Source: AP-15 sp963814865
Lineage (GTDB): Bacteria; Pseudomonadota; Alphaproteobacteria; ATCC43930; CGMCC-115725
Length of the DNA stretch: 64,000 nt
NCBI GenBank assembly: GCA_963814865.1
Contig: CAWFEN010000016.1
Location: forward strand, 161,323-225,322
Direction of reading: 5' to 3'
Part shown: positions 45,942 to 55,017 of the stretch, piece by piece
How the letters are laid out: every line of letters starts with the position of its first letter
Position numbering within the stretch: position 1 is the stretch's first letter
Made by a program: the position numbers and the translations under genes
The notes under the pieces: generated by a model
Databases searched by the model: none
The model's input: only the letters and a program-made list of their open reading frames with translations
What the model was told of the DNA's origin: nothing

Positions 45942-46190
45942 ATGGGTTCTCTCAGCATCTGGCACTGGCTCATCGTGTTGGCCGTGGGCATGCTATTGTT
46001 CGGTGGCAAGGGCAAGCTGTCCAGCCTGATGGGCGATGCGGCCAAGGGCATCAAGGCCTTCAAGGCCGGCATGCGCGAACCCGAGGAGATGGAAGCGACG
46101 TCGCCGCCGGCCCAGGTGCCGCCGCCGGTTGCCGCGACGGCTTCGGCCGCACCGGCCGGCGTCGCCGACCGTCCGCACGACCGCGCCTGA
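45942..46190 (+). CDS. tatA: Twin-arginine translocase subunit TatA/TatE
   Basis: The 82-residue product has the single N-terminal membrane helix WHWLIVLAVGMLLFGGKGKL, then the amphipathic helix LMGDAAKGIKAFKAGMREPE and a Pro/Ala-rich tail. FGxGKL is the TatA hinge motif (here FGGKGKL). TatA forms the pore of the Tat export path for folded proteins. TatB and TatC are not adjacent, so this may be the TatE-like lone copy or a distant tat locus. Confidence 0.88.
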   Translation: MGSLSIWHWLIVLAVGMLLFGGKGKLSSLMGDAAKGIKAFKAGMREPEEMEATSPPAQVPPPVAATASAAPAGVADRPHDRA

Positions 46191-46328
46191 GCTGTCCGGG
46201 CGTCGGCCGAGTGCCCGCGGCGGCGGGGCTTGGCTGTCTGCGCCGGATTTCGCACCATCGCCTCGAGATCCACACCAGCGCGGCGCGGGTCCGCGACATG
46301 TTTATCGGCGACGGTATCCCGCCGCCTC

Positions 46329-47065
46329 TTACCCTTTCGTTGCGGGTCCAAGCCTCTCCCGGTTCGCGGGAACATTCTCTAGACGGGGGGCTGGCGCTGC
46401 CGCCCACTGCCGGCGCAGCCGGTCGCGGTGGCGCACGAGCCAATAGAGACCGATCAGCGTATGACCGGTAGCGATGGCGCCCGCGTCGAGCATGGTTTCG
46501 ATTTCCGCCACAGTCTTGACGACGACGCGGATGTCCTCGCCCTCCTGCGCCAGGCCATGCACGCCGCCGGCCGCGGTCGAATCGATCCGGGCGCAGAACA
46601 GGAAGACGCTCTCGTCGGAATCGCCCGGCGACGGCAGGTAGCGCTGGATCAGGATCGGGTCGCCGATCAGGGCGAGGCCGGTTTCCTCGCGCGTCTCGCG
46701 GATCGCGACCATTTCCGGCGTCTCGCCGGGGCGTCGACGAGCCCGGCGGCCGTCTCGGTCTGCCAGGGCGCGGCGCCGGCCAGCAATGCCGGCAGGCGGA
46801 ACTGCTCGACGAGGACAACCGTATCGCGGTCGGGGTCGTAGAGCACGATCGCGACGGCCTCGCCGCGGCGCAGCACGTCATAGGTGTGCGGCGCGCTCCA
46901 CCCGCCGGCAAACAGGCGGTGACGGAACCGGAACACGTCCATCCGCAAAAAGCGCTCGAACACCGTCTCGGCCTCGATGATCTCGACATCGGGGTGGCCG
47001 GGCGGGGGATGGCCAGGCGGGAGATGGCTAGGCGGGGGAGGGGTTGGCGCAATCGGTTCGGTCAT
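46329..47065 (-). CDS. NUDIX hydrolase (ADP-ribose/GDP-mannose pyrophosphatase type), with an apparent frameshift
   Basis: The N-terminal frame from ATG 47065 has a Pro-rich start, then FRFRHRLFAGGWSAPHTYDV and RGEAVAIVLYDPDRDTVVLV plus EQFRLPALLAG, typical of the NudK/NudF family. The following frame holds most of the NUDIX box (VAIRETREETGLALIGDPIL) and the C-terminal end. The frames join at the gggg run 46728-46731. One missing base there would give GLVDAPGETPEMVAIRETRE, a proper Nudix motif. The break is probably an error. It overlaps the histidine kinase gene upstream by about 38 bases. Confidence 0.82.
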
Positions 47066-49229
47066 GCCGAGGCCGTCGTCGTCGTGCCGCCGCCGCGGGT
47101 GCGCCATGCCGGCGGCGGGGCAGGCGCATGGTGAACTCGGTGAACTCGCCCTCGCGGCTGTCGACGGCGATCGTACCGCCATGCTCCTGGACCACGATGT
47201 CGTAGCTGATCGAGAGCCCGAGCCCGGTCCCCTCGCCGGTCGGCTTCGTCGTAAAGAATGGCGTGAACAGCTCGGCCCGCACCTCCGGCGGCATGCCGGT
47301 GCCGTTGTCGCGCACCCGCACCTCGACCTCGTCGCCCAGGTCGCGGGTGGTCACCTTCAGCACCGGCTCGAAGGCCGCGTCGCCGCCCTCGCGCCGGCGC
47401 CTGTTCGCGGCATAGAAGGCGTTGCCGAAGAGGTTCAGAAAGACCCGTGTCATGTCCTGCGGGACGAGGTCGAGCGGCGCGAGAGCCGGGTCGAGATCGC
47501 GCTGCAAAGTGATGTTGAAGCCCGGGTCCTGGGCGCGGGCGCCGTGATAGGCGAGCCCCAGCGCCTCCTCGACGAGCGCATTGAGATCGACCGTCCGGTG
47601 CTCGCCGCTGCCGCCGCGCGAGTGCAGCAGCATGCTCTTGACGATGCCGTCGGCGCGCCGTCCGTGTTCGGCGATCTTGGCGAGATTGCCGGTCAGGGTC
47701 TCGATCAGCTCGTCGATATCGCCGGCGGCCGGAGCGGCGGGTGCGTCCGGGGCGGCGCCGAGCGCCTCCTTCAGCTCGTCGAGCAGTTCGCGCGACAATT
47801 CGGCGAAATTGTTGACGAAGTTGAGCGGGTTCTTGATCTCGTGGGCGATGCCGGCGGTCAGCTGGCCGAGCGACGCCATCTTCTCCGCCTGGATCAGATT
47901 GGCCTGAGCGGCCTTGAGCTGGTCGTGGGCGGCGCGCAGCTCGCGCTCGCGCCGGCGCTCTTCCTCGAACAGCTTGGCGTTGCGCACGGCGAGCGCCGAT
48001 TGCGTGGCAAAAGCCTCGACCAACCCGACGATCTCTTGCGAAAAGCCGCCGGCTTCGCGGCGGAGCACGACGAGACCGCCGAGGATGCCCTGCTCGTGCA
48101 GCAACGGCGCCGCGAGCATCGAGCGATAGCCCGCACGGCCGAGAGCATCCGACAGCCTGGGAATGGCAAACTCGCTCTTGCTCGAAAGATCCGGCACCTG
48201 CACCGAAGAGCCGGTGGCGGCGGCCTTTCCGACGGCGCCCTCGCCGAAGCGGATCGGCTGCTGCTTGAGCAGATCGGTCAGCGCGTCCTCCGCGCCGTGG
48301 CCCATCCGGAAATGGAACTCGCGTACGGCCGGGTCGTATTCGTAGACGATGCCGGCACGGGCCTTCGAGAACTCGACGGCGCGGGCGACGACGAGACCCA
48401 GCACTGCCTCGAGATCGAGGGTCGAGCCGACCGCGCGGCCGACCGCGCGCAGCGCCTCGAACTGCGCCAGTGTCAGGCGCAGCTCTTCCAGAGTGTCGCG
48501 GAACGCCGCCAAGGTTCGCGCCATCGCGCCGATCTCGTCCGGCCCGGCAGCCGGGATCGCGACGTCGAGGTTGCCGGCGTTGAGACCATTCATCGCCACC
48601 GTCAGCCGGCGCAGCGGAACGGCGATCGAGCGCAGCACCAGAAAGGTCAGAAACGCGCCGATCAGCACCGCCGCCGTCACGACGATGCGCGATACCCGGG
48701 TCGCCGCGGCCGCTTCGGCAATGAGCCGTTCGCGAGTGACGATGGACTGACGGGTCAGCCCGGCGGCGATGTCGCCGAGCCGCCGATCGGCAGCAACGCT
48801 GTGCTCGCTCGCCTGCTCCAGCAGCGAATTCCCGGCCGCCCGGTCGTTGGCGGTGTATTCCTCGACCGCGCGGCCGGCCAGGTCCTCGAACTGCGCCAGC
48901 TCGCTGCGGATTTCCGGGATGCCGCGCGGATGCTGGCGCGCCAGCCGATCGAGATACTGATCCAGCTGCTCGCGGGCCGCCGCGACATTTTTTTCGGGCG
49001 CCGACAACATGCTGACGGCGAGGTTGGTCAACCAATAGCGCATCTCGCCAAAGGCAAGCTGCGCACCGTTGGCCTCGCGGATGGCGCCGAGCAGCTCCGC
49101 CGCCTTGACCATTCCCGCCGAATCCTCGGCGAGCTTGCGGTTCAGGTAGAAATTGGTGCCGATCAGGACGAGAAGAAGGATGCTCGACAGCAGGATCAGC
49201 CGGCCCCGGATCGTCAGCTGGGCCATCAT
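47028..49229 (-). CDS. Sensor histidine kinase with HAMP and GAF domains
   Basis: The 733-residue product has an N-terminal membrane segment (LILLSSILLLVLIGTNFYLN), a periplasmic domain, a second segment near residue 185 (VVTAAVLIGAFLTFLVL) and HAMP (AVPLRRLTVAMNGLNAGNLD). A GAF domain follows (AVGRAVGSTLDLEAVLGLVV, RSMLAAPLLHEQGILGGLVV), then HisKA with EKMASLGQLTAGIAHEIKNP, where His is the phosphorylation site. The ATPase end is FLNLFGNAFYAANRRRREGG and TKPTGEGTGLGLSISYDIVV. Its ATG overlaps the stop of the response regulator gene upstream. The ligand is unknown. Confidence 0.9.
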   Translation of the reverse strand: MMAQLTIRGRLILLSSILLLVLIGTNFYLNRKLAEDSAGMVKAAELLGAIREANGAQLAFGEMRYWLTNLAVSMLSAPEKNVAAAREQLDQYLDRLARQHPRGIPEIRSELAQFEDLAGRAVEEYTANDRAAGNSLLEQASEHSVAADRRLGDIAAGLTRQSIVTRERLIAEAAAATRVSRIVVTAAVLIGAFLTFLVLRSIAVPLRRLTVAMNGLNAGNLDVAIPAAGPDEIGAMARTLAAFRDTLEELRLTLAQFEALRAVGRAVGSTLDLEAVLGLVVARAVEFSKARAGIVYEYDPAVREFHFRMGHGAEDALTDLLKQQPIRFGEGAVGKAAATGSSVQVPDLSSKSEFAIPRLSDALGRAGYRSMLAAPLLHEQGILGGLVVLRREAGGFSQEIVGLVEAFATQSALAVRNAKLFEEERRRERELRAAHDQLKAAQANLIQAEKMASLGQLTAGIAHEIKNPLNFVNNFAELSRELLDELKEALGAAPDAPAAPAAGDIDELIETLTGNLAKIAEHGRRADGIVKSMLLHSRGGSGEHRTVDLNALVEEALGLAYHGARAQDPGFNITLQRDLDPALAPLDLVPQDMTRVFLNLFGNAFYAANRRRREGGDAAFEPVLKVTTRDLGDEVEVRVRDNGTGMPPEVRAELFTPFFTTKPTGEGTGLGLSISYDIVVQEHGGTIAVDSREGEFTEFTMRLPRRRHGAPAAAARRRRPRHDRTDCANPSPA

Positions 49230-49642
49230 CGCGGCACCGCCGGATCGCCGCTTGCGCCCGGAGCGTCCGGGATCAGCTCGATCAGCCGCGCCTTCAGCTG
49301 ATCGAAATCGATCGGCTTGGCGAGAAAGGCGGCGGCGCCGAGTTCGGCCGCACGCCGCTTGCGCTCGTCGTCGGCATAGGCCGTGACCATCAATACCGGC
49401 AATTCCGGCCGGCGCTGCCTGATCTCGCCCAGCAGTTGGAGCCCGTCCATCCCCGGCATGTTGATGTCGGACAGGATCACGATCAGCTCGGGCCGGATCT
49501 CGGCGAGCCGGCGCAGCCCTTCCTCGCCCGACGTCGCGAAATGCAGCACATAATCGCCGCGGCGTACTTCGCGGCGAAAGCGCTGGCGAAAGAGATCGGC
49601 CACGTCGGGCTCGTCGTCGACGACGAGGATGCTGAAGCTCAT
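49226..49642 (-). CDS. Single-domain response regulator (CheY-like)
   Basis: The 138-residue product is a bare receiver domain: FSILVVDDEPDVADLFRQRF with the acidic pocket, ILSDINMPGMDGLQLLGEIR with the phospho-acceptor Asp, PVLMVTAYADDERKRRAAEL with Thr, and AFLAKPIDFDQLKARLIELI with Lys. No output domain follows, so it may act by protein contact or on the histidine kinase encoded by the next gene, which overlaps its stop by four bases. Likely function: a phosphorelay partner. Confidence 0.92.
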   Translation of the reverse strand: MSFSILVVDDEPDVADLFRQRFRREVRRGDYVLHFATSGEEGLRRLAEIRPELIVILSDINMPGMDGLQLLGEIRQRRPELPVLMVTAYADDERKRRAAELGAAAFLAKPIDFDQLKARLIELIPDAPGASGDPAVPR

Positions 49643-49685
49643 GCATTCACTCCGGTTGTCGACGCCGCCTCGCCGAACCCGCCGG

Positions 49686-50021
49686 TCACACGATCGGCCC
49701 GTCGATGATGGTTCCCGGCGCGCCGCTCTCGATCTCGACGACCCACAAATCGGGGTCGCGCCGGGTCTGGCGGGAGATGTAGGCATCCGCCTCGGTCTCG
49801 GCGACGGGCGCCTGACCCGTTGCCCGCAGCCACAGGAGTTCGCCGTCGGGCCCACGCGCCTGGGCCAGCACCGCGCAGCCGGTGTCGCGGTCGTTGAATT
49901 TGAGCAGCACCGCGCCCGAATCCGCGTCGCCTTTCTGCACCACCGCGATGGCGACGGCGGCAAGATCGCAGCGCCGGATCAGCGCCTTGATCCACAATCC
50001 GGTCTTGAGCCGCGCTTCCAT
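49686..50021 (-). CDS. DUF1491 family protein
   Basis: The 111-residue product matches the alphaproteobacterial DUF1491 family: LKTGLWIKALIRRCDLAAVA, then VVQKGDADSGAVLLKFNDRD, LWLRATGQAPVAETEADAYI and RQTRRDPDLWVVEIES. Family members are small, cytosolic and without known function. It lies between two two-component systems on the same strand. Confidence 0.85.
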   Translation of the reverse strand: MEARLKTGLWIKALIRRCDLAAVAIAVVQKGDADSGAVLLKFNDRDTGCAVLAQARGPDGELLWLRATGQAPVAETEADAYISRQTRRDPDLWVVEIESGAPGTIIDGPIV

Positions 50022-50043
50022 CGCCGGGCGAATTTCCGGCGGC

Positions 50044-51615
50044 TCAGCCGCGGCCCGGCGCCAGCGGCAGGCGAATACGCACGGTCAGACCGTGCGGCGT
50101 CCGGTTTTCCGCTGCGATCGTTCCGCCCATCGCCTCGACGTTACGCCGCGCGATCCACAGCCCGATCCCGAAATAGCTTGCCCCCGCCTCGGCGGCCGCC
50201 TCGTCGCGACGTTCCGAATAATAACGGTCGAAGATGCGTTCGATCTGGCCGTCGGGGACCCCCGGTCCGTGGTCGGAAACGGTCAGATGGGCAAAGCGGC
50301 CGTCATGCGTCAAATGCACCAGGATCTCGTTCCCGGCCGGCGAGAACGACACGGCATTGTCGATCAGGTTTTCGAGAACCGTCTCGATCATCGCTTCGCT
50401 GCCGAGCACGGAGAGGCCGGGCAACAGATCCGCGGCGATCTTCAGGTCGCGGCTGGCGAGCACGATGGTCAGGCCGCGGCTGTCGAGGATCGGCGACTGG
50501 CTCTGGATCAGCCGGCCGATGACGCGCCCGAGATCGACCGGCACCAGCGGCTCGTCGATCAGGTCGGCGGCGGCCTCGTCGAGCCGGCGGCCCGAGGCGA
50601 CGAGCCCCTCCAGCCGGTCCAGAGCCTGTTCGACGACGCCGATCGCACGCTGCGCGCGCGGATTGTCGCCGGCGAGCACGCGGCGCAGCGGCTCGATCGA
50701 CTGGCGGATGACGGCGATCGGCGTCTTGAAGGCATGGGCATTGTCCTCGGCGGTGCGGCGGATGTCGGCCGCCGAGCGGTGCAGCGCGTCGACCATGCGG
50801 TCGAACTCGGCCGCGACCTCGCCAAGCTCGGGCAGGTCGGCGCGGGCGGCGAACGACCCGGCATCGGGTCCCTGGTCGCGGATCCGGCGCGCCCGCCGGG
50901 CAAACCGGCGCAGCCCGCCGCGGACGCTGAGCAGCGTCGAAAAGGTGATGGCCGCCATGGCAAGGTAGATCAGCGCCGCGATCCGCACCGTCGGGGTCGC
51001 CCAATAGGGATCGCCGAGATGCGCCGAAGGAAAGGCCTCCGCGGAGAACGAGGCGACCACCGCCCAGCAGCCTGCCGCCGTTGCCAGCGGCGTCACCGCG
51101 GTGACGATCTCGGCGCCGCCGGTCGGGCGTTGATAGATCGCCGAGAACGGCATTTCCCCCCGGCAGTTATGCGCGAGCCGGTCGAGCACGCCTTGCTGTG
51201 CCAAGGTCTGGCGTTCGGCCTGCAGATTGCGCGGCGCGACCGAGGGCCACGAGGCGACGTAATAGAACCCGTCGGTGCCGCCGCCGGCCCCGGCGGGCGC
51301 CAGCAACAGCTTGATCGTCGTCACCTCGCCGGCGAAACGGGCGAGGTGACGGCCGAGCTCGGGCAGCGAGCCGGTGTCGGCCGTCTCGAGCAGCGGCAGC
51401 AGGGATTGGCTGATAACCCGGCCCTCGTCGCGGACGCTGCGCAGCAGCAGCTGTTGGCTCTCCTCATAGGCCGCCTGAAACTGGAGATAGAGGAATGCCG
51501 GAACCAGCAAAAAAATAATTGCGAGCAACGCCGTCTTGGTCGTCAGCGACCACGCCCAGCGCAACCGCCGGCGCGGCTCAGTCTCGCGTGCTCCAGCGGT
51601 ATCCGAACCCGGCAT
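50044..51615 (-). CDS. ChvG/ExoS-like sensor histidine kinase
   Basis: The 523-residue product has two membrane segments (TALLAIIFLLVPAFLYLQF at about residue 26 and IAALIYLAMAAITFSTLLSV at about residue 230) around a periplasmic sensor domain. HAMP follows, then HisKA with DNAHAFKTPIAVIRQSIEPL, where His is the phospho-acceptor but the usual HELKNP box reads HAFKTP. The ATPase part has ENLIDNAVSFSPAGNEILVH, DHGPGVPDGQIERIFDRYYS and GIGLWIARRNVEAMGG. The start at ATG 51615 overlaps the response regulator gene by 38 bases. In rhizobia, ChvG/ChvI responds to acid and envelope stress; the same role is likely here. Confidence 0.87.
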   Translation of the reverse strand: MPGSDTAGARETEPRRRLRWAWSLTTKTALLAIIFLLVPAFLYLQFQAAYEESQQLLLRSVRDEGRVISQSLLPLLETADTGSLPELGRHLARFAGEVTTIKLLLAPAGAGGGTDGFYYVASWPSVAPRNLQAERQTLAQQGVLDRLAHNCRGEMPFSAIYQRPTGGAEIVTAVTPLATAAGCWAVVASFSAEAFPSAHLGDPYWATPTVRIAALIYLAMAAITFSTLLSVRGGLRRFARRARRIRDQGPDAGSFAARADLPELGEVAAEFDRMVDALHRSAADIRRTAEDNAHAFKTPIAVIRQSIEPLRRVLAGDNPRAQRAIGVVEQALDRLEGLVASGRRLDEAAADLIDEPLVPVDLGRVIGRLIQSQSPILDSRGLTIVLASRDLKIAADLLPGLSVLGSEAMIETVLENLIDNAVSFSPAGNEILVHLTHDGRFAHLTVSDHGPGVPDGQIERIFDRYYSERRDEAAAEAGASYFGIGLWIARRNVEAMGGTIAAENRTPHGLTVRIRLPLAPGRG

Positions 51616-52297
51616 AATTTTCGATCTGGTCGAAACCGGGATCGTTGTCGCGGAACTTCTTGCGGATACGTTTGATAAAGGTCCGTACATTGGCCCGGTA
51701 GCCCTCCGCACCCTGTCCGGCGATAAAATCCTTGCCGTGGACGAGATCATAAATATCGCGATAGCCGACGTCGTGCTCGGCGTTTTCGGCGAGCAGCACC
51801 AGGATCCTGAACTCGGTCAAAGTGAGGTCGACCGGCCGTCCGGCCCACAGCGCCCGGCTCGTGTCGAAGCGCAGCTCGAGCCGGCCGACGCGCAATGTCG
51901 CCGCCGGCGGCGGAACGGGGTCGACGATCGGGCGGGCGCCGTCGGCGATCAGCTGCAGCCGCCTGACGAGGATCGGCAGCCGGCGCGACTTGTCGATGAA
52001 GTCGACCGCACCGCCCTCGAGCGCCGCCTCTTCGTAGATATCGTCGGACAGCGCCGTCAGAAAGATCACCGGGACCGCGATCCCGGCCCGGCGCATGCGA
52101 CGCAGCACCTCGATGCCCGTCAGGTTCGGCATACGCCAGTCGAGCAGCACCGCATCGGCGCCGCCGCCCCCTTCGAGATAGGCGAGCGCGTCGCGGCCAT
52201 TGCCAAAGCTCGTGACCGAATATCCTTCGTCGATCAGGTTCAGCCCGAGCAACTCGCGAAACAGATCGTCGTCGTCGACGAGCACCAGGTGTGGCAT
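51578..52297 (-). CDS. ChvI-like OmpR-family response regulator
   Basis: The 239-residue product has a receiver domain (LVLVDDDDLFRELLGLNLID, AVLLDWRMPNLTGIEVLRRM, IFLTALSDDIYEEAALEGGA, FIDKSRRLPILVRRLQLI). A winged-helix DNA-binding domain follows (LTLTEFRILVLLAENAEHDV, GYRANVRTFIKRIRKKFRDN, QIENYAGFGYRW). FIDKSR in place of FLxKP is typical of the ChvI group, which fits the ChvG-like kinase next to it. ATG at 52297 gives the correct opening. Likely regulates envelope or surface genes. Confidence 0.9.
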   Translation of the reverse strand: MPHLVLVDDDDLFRELLGLNLIDEGYSVTSFGNGRDALAYLEGGGGADAVLLDWRMPNLTGIEVLRRMRRAGIAVPVIFLTALSDDIYEEAALEGGAVDFIDKSRRLPILVRRLQLIADGARPIVDPVPPPAATLRVGRLELRFDTSRALWAGRPVDLTLTEFRILVLLAENAEHDVGYRDIYDLVHGKDFIAGQGAEGYRANVRTFIKRIRKKFRDNDPGFDQIENYAGFGYRWSTRD

Positions 52298-52310
52298 CGA
52301 TGCCCCGGCC

Positions 52311-52901
52311 CTAGGTGCCGCGGGCGACGGCGAGCGAGCGCAGGCAATCCTGACGCCCGGCATCGTCGGCCTCGCCCTTGAAGGCGTAGTGCAAGGTCCG
52401 CATCCGCCCGCTGCGCAGATCGAGGTAAAAGAACAGATCGAGCTCGCAGGTGGCGCTGCGCCAGCGCCAGATCGTCGCGGGCGGTTCCTCGGAGGTTTCG
52501 GCTGCGGCGCCGAACAGCCGCGCCGTCGTCGGCTGGTCGAGCCCGATCAGATCGCTCGCCTGCGCCGGGAACGACAGAGCGGGTGGGCGCAACTCCGACC
52601 CCGGGCCGGTCATCGCCACCGCCTCGTCCTCTGGGGTTTGGCTGTCGGTGTCGGGGGGCGGGGCGGGCTTGCGCGCCGGGTGCCGGATCGGGCGATGCTG
52701 AACCGGCAGCGGCGGCGGCAGCGTCACCGGCAGGGCGGCCACCATCGGCGCCGGCGGGGGCGGCGGCTTGTCGGCGCACGCGGCCAGCATCCCCATCCCG
52801 GCGCCGATCAGACCCGAATAGAACAGCGGACGCCGCCGCCCGGCCGCCGTCGCTCCTGTCACGATCCACCCCGCCTGCGTGTCCCTTCCCGCCGCAGACA
52901 T
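52311..52901 (-). CDS. Putative lipoprotein, hypothetical
   Basis: The 196-residue product has a hydrophobic stretch FYSGLIGAGMGMLAAC that fits a lipobox (LAAC) at about residue 42, with a basic leader ahead of it. The start may be downstream. A Pro-rich region follows, and a C-terminal region WRWRSATCELDLFFYLDLRS, with TLHYAFKG, looks folded and is shared with other Rhodospirillales hypothetical proteins as recalled. No function is known. It lies 13 bases upstream of the ChvI-like gene on the same strand and could be co-transcribed. Confidence 0.6.
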   Translation of the reverse strand: MSAAGRDTQAGWIVTGATAAGRRRPLFYSGLIGAGMGMLAACADKPPPPPAPMVAALPVTLPPPLPVQHRPIRHPARKPAPPPDTDSQTPEDEAVAMTGPGSELRPPALSFPAQASDLIGLDQPTTARLFGAAAETSEEPPATIWRWRSATCELDLFFYLDLRSGRMRTLHYAFKGEADDAGRQDCLRSLAVARGT

Positions 52902-53051
52902 ATCACAGATCAGGCACTTTCGATGTACGGGATGGCGCGCCCGCCGGCAGCGGTCGCGGGCCGGGCCGCCCCGACAGCCGGCGCCGGCGTTGCGTTAACT
53001 GCGTCTTTACCCGCGCCGCATAGTTTCGCAGGGTCGGGAAAGTCCCGATGA

Positions 53052-55001
53052 ATGCGGAGATCGGGTCGGATGCCGCCGAAATTCTTCGGGGACCAGCGGG
53101 GAACCATCGGCGTCCTAAGCGCGCTGACGATCGTCGCCGTGATCGGGTTCTCGGCTTTGGCTGTGGAATTCGGCCATGGTCTGCTGCAGCGGGAAGAGGA
53201 CCAGCGGGTCGCCGATCTCGCCGCCTATGGCGGGGCGCTCGTCTACAACAGCTCATCCGGCTCGACCAATGCCGCCACCGCCGCCGCCGCCAACGTCGCC
53301 AGGCTGAACGGACTTCCCGCCGGCGCCGCGGCCTCCCTGCTCGTCAATTCGCCGACCAACGACGGCAATCAGGCGATGCGGGTCACGGTAACGACGAAGG
53401 TGCCGCTGCTGCTGGCGCGGGTGCTGACGCAACAGACGACCCTGCCGATCAGCGCCACTGCCTTTGCCGAAATCAAGACCAGTGCGCCCGGCTGCGTCAT
53501 CGCGCTGAACGGCGGCGGCACCGGCGTAACCGTGAGCGGCGGCGCCACGATAACCGCCGACAATTGCGCCGTAGCCTCGAACGAAACCGTGACCCTGACC
53601 GGAGGCACCACGATCACGACAAAGGTCGTCGATTACGGCACGACGGCACCGAGCGTCGGTGGCGGCAGCGTCATCGATCCGCCCGCCGGCACGCCGTCCG
53701 TGCGATACAGCAAGACCGCCACCCCCGATCCGATGAGCGGCAACACCGAGGTTGCCTCGGCCACCGGCCGGCTCGGCACGGTTTCGAGCATCAAGTCGCC
53801 GCCCGGGCCTTCGGGCAGCGGCGGGATCGCCGTGGCGTTCGGCTACGGCAAGGCGACGGGCCTGCCTTCAGGCTGCACGGACAGCTTTTCGTCCCCGATC
53901 CATACACTGACCTGTAGCGGCGGCGGCACCTTCACCTTCGGCAGCATCTCATTGAGCGGCGGCATCACGGTCAATTTCAATACCGGCGGCTCTTCCGCTG
54001 CGACCTACAATTTCAATGGCTCGGTCAGCAACAGCGGAACGGCGCTGACCTTCGGCCCCGGCACCTACAACATCACGCAAGGACTCACCACCGGCGGCGG
54101 CACGACCACGACCTTCGGCGCCGGCACCTTCGTTATCGGGAAGCTGACCGGCTCGTGCAACAGCGCCACCGGCTACAGCATCTGCAACACCGGAACCAGC
54201 CTGATCTTCAGCGGCCCCAGCACCTTCGTGCTCGCCGGCGGCATCTACAACGGCGGCGGCGAGACGTTGACCCTGGGGAGCAGCGGCACCACCACCAACA
54301 GCTACAATATCGGCGCCGCGGGCGACGGCAATTCGCTCTATGTGGGAGGCGGCGCCACGACGACGCTGTACGACGCCACCGGAACGAGCGACCTCTTCCA
54401 GACCGCCGGAAACATTGCCAGCTCGGGCGGCAGCTGCCTGTGGATCCCGGCTGCCGCCGAGCACGACGTCAACGGCTACATCTCGCTCACCGGCGGCACC
54501 ACGCTCGGCGCCGGAGTCTATACGGTTACCGACTATGCGGCGTTCGGCGCCAGCAGCGGCGGCGACGTCACCTGCGCCGGCAGTTCGGTCGGAGTCAGCG
54601 GCAGCGGCGTCACCTTGGTCCTCGGCGGTGCCAAAACAGTCTCTTGCGGCAGCACGGCCGGGACCGCCTTCTGCGTAGGGTCGGGCTTCAATCACGTCAC
54701 CTTGACCGCACCTTCGTCCGGCAGCACCGAAAACCTCGTCGTGATCGGCCCGACCTCGTCCGGCAATACGGCCGGAGCGAGTTTTGTCGAGGGCAGCACG
54801 AATACGACCCTGTCCGGCGCGTTCTACTTCCCCAATGGCCCGGTGGGTTTGAGCGGAGCCGCGACGATCAGCGATGCCGGCGGCTGCCTCGAGCTGATCG
54901 GCTCGCAGGTCGCCTTGGCCGGCGGCTCCGCTGCGGCCTCCAGCTGCGCCGGCTTGGGCGGCAGCGGCAGCACCGGCGGCAGCGTCGCCTTGGTGCGATA
55001 G
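53052..55001 (+). CDS. Tad-domain (TadG-like) secreted protein with a long Gly/Ser/Thr-rich region
   Basis: The 649-residue product begins with a TadG-type N-terminal region: RGTIGVLSALTIVAVIGFSA (membrane segment), then FGHGLLQREEDQRVADLAAY, the Tad domain hallmark. After about residue 150 the sequence is low in charged residues and rich in Gly, Ser and Thr, with motifs such as VTVSGGATIT, LTGGTTIT and GGGTTTTFGAG repeated without a fixed period, as in beta-helical or adhesin-like exported proteins. Several Cys pairs (GSCNSATGYSICN) may form disulphides. It probably is a surface or pilus-associated protein processed with the TadE-like proteins encoded downstream. Its exact role is unknown. 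Confidence 0.82.
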   Translation: MRRSGRMPPKFFGDQRGTIGVLSALTIVAVIGFSALAVEFGHGLLQREEDQRVADLAAYGGALVYNSSSGSTNAATAAAANVARLNGLPAGAAASLLVNSPTNDGNQAMRVTVTTKVPLLLARVLTQQTTLPISATAFAEIKTSAPGCVIALNGGGTGVTVSGGATITADNCAVASNETVTLTGGTTITTKVVDYGTTAPSVGGGSVIDPPAGTPSVRYSKTATPDPMSGNTEVASATGRLGTVSSIKSPPGPSGSGGIAVAFGYGKATGLPSGCTDSFSSPIHTLTCSGGGTFTFGSISLSGGITVNFNTGGSSAATYNFNGSVSNSGTALTFGPGTYNITQGLTTGGGTTTTFGAGTFVIGKLTGSCNSATGYSICNTGTSLIFSGPSTFVLAGGIYNGGGETLTLGSSGTTTNSYNIGAAGDGNSLYVGGGATTTLYDATGTSDLFQTAGNIASSGGSCLWIPAAAEHDVNGYISLTGGTTLGAGVYTVTDYAAFGASSGGDVTCAGSSVGVSGSGVTLVLGGAKTVSCGSTAGTAFCVGSGFNHVTLTAPSSGSTENLVVIGPTSSGNTAGASFVEGSTNTTLSGAFYFPNGPVGLSGAATISDAGGCLELIGSQVALAGGSAAASSCAGLGGSGSTGGSVALVR

Positions 55002-55017
55002 GCCGGCGGAGCGGCGA

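Noticed and set aside
47028..49646. Single 872-residue sensor protein fused to a receiver-like start
   Set aside because: The first 139 residues are an out-of-frame reading of the separate response regulator gene; the kinase starts at ATG 49229.
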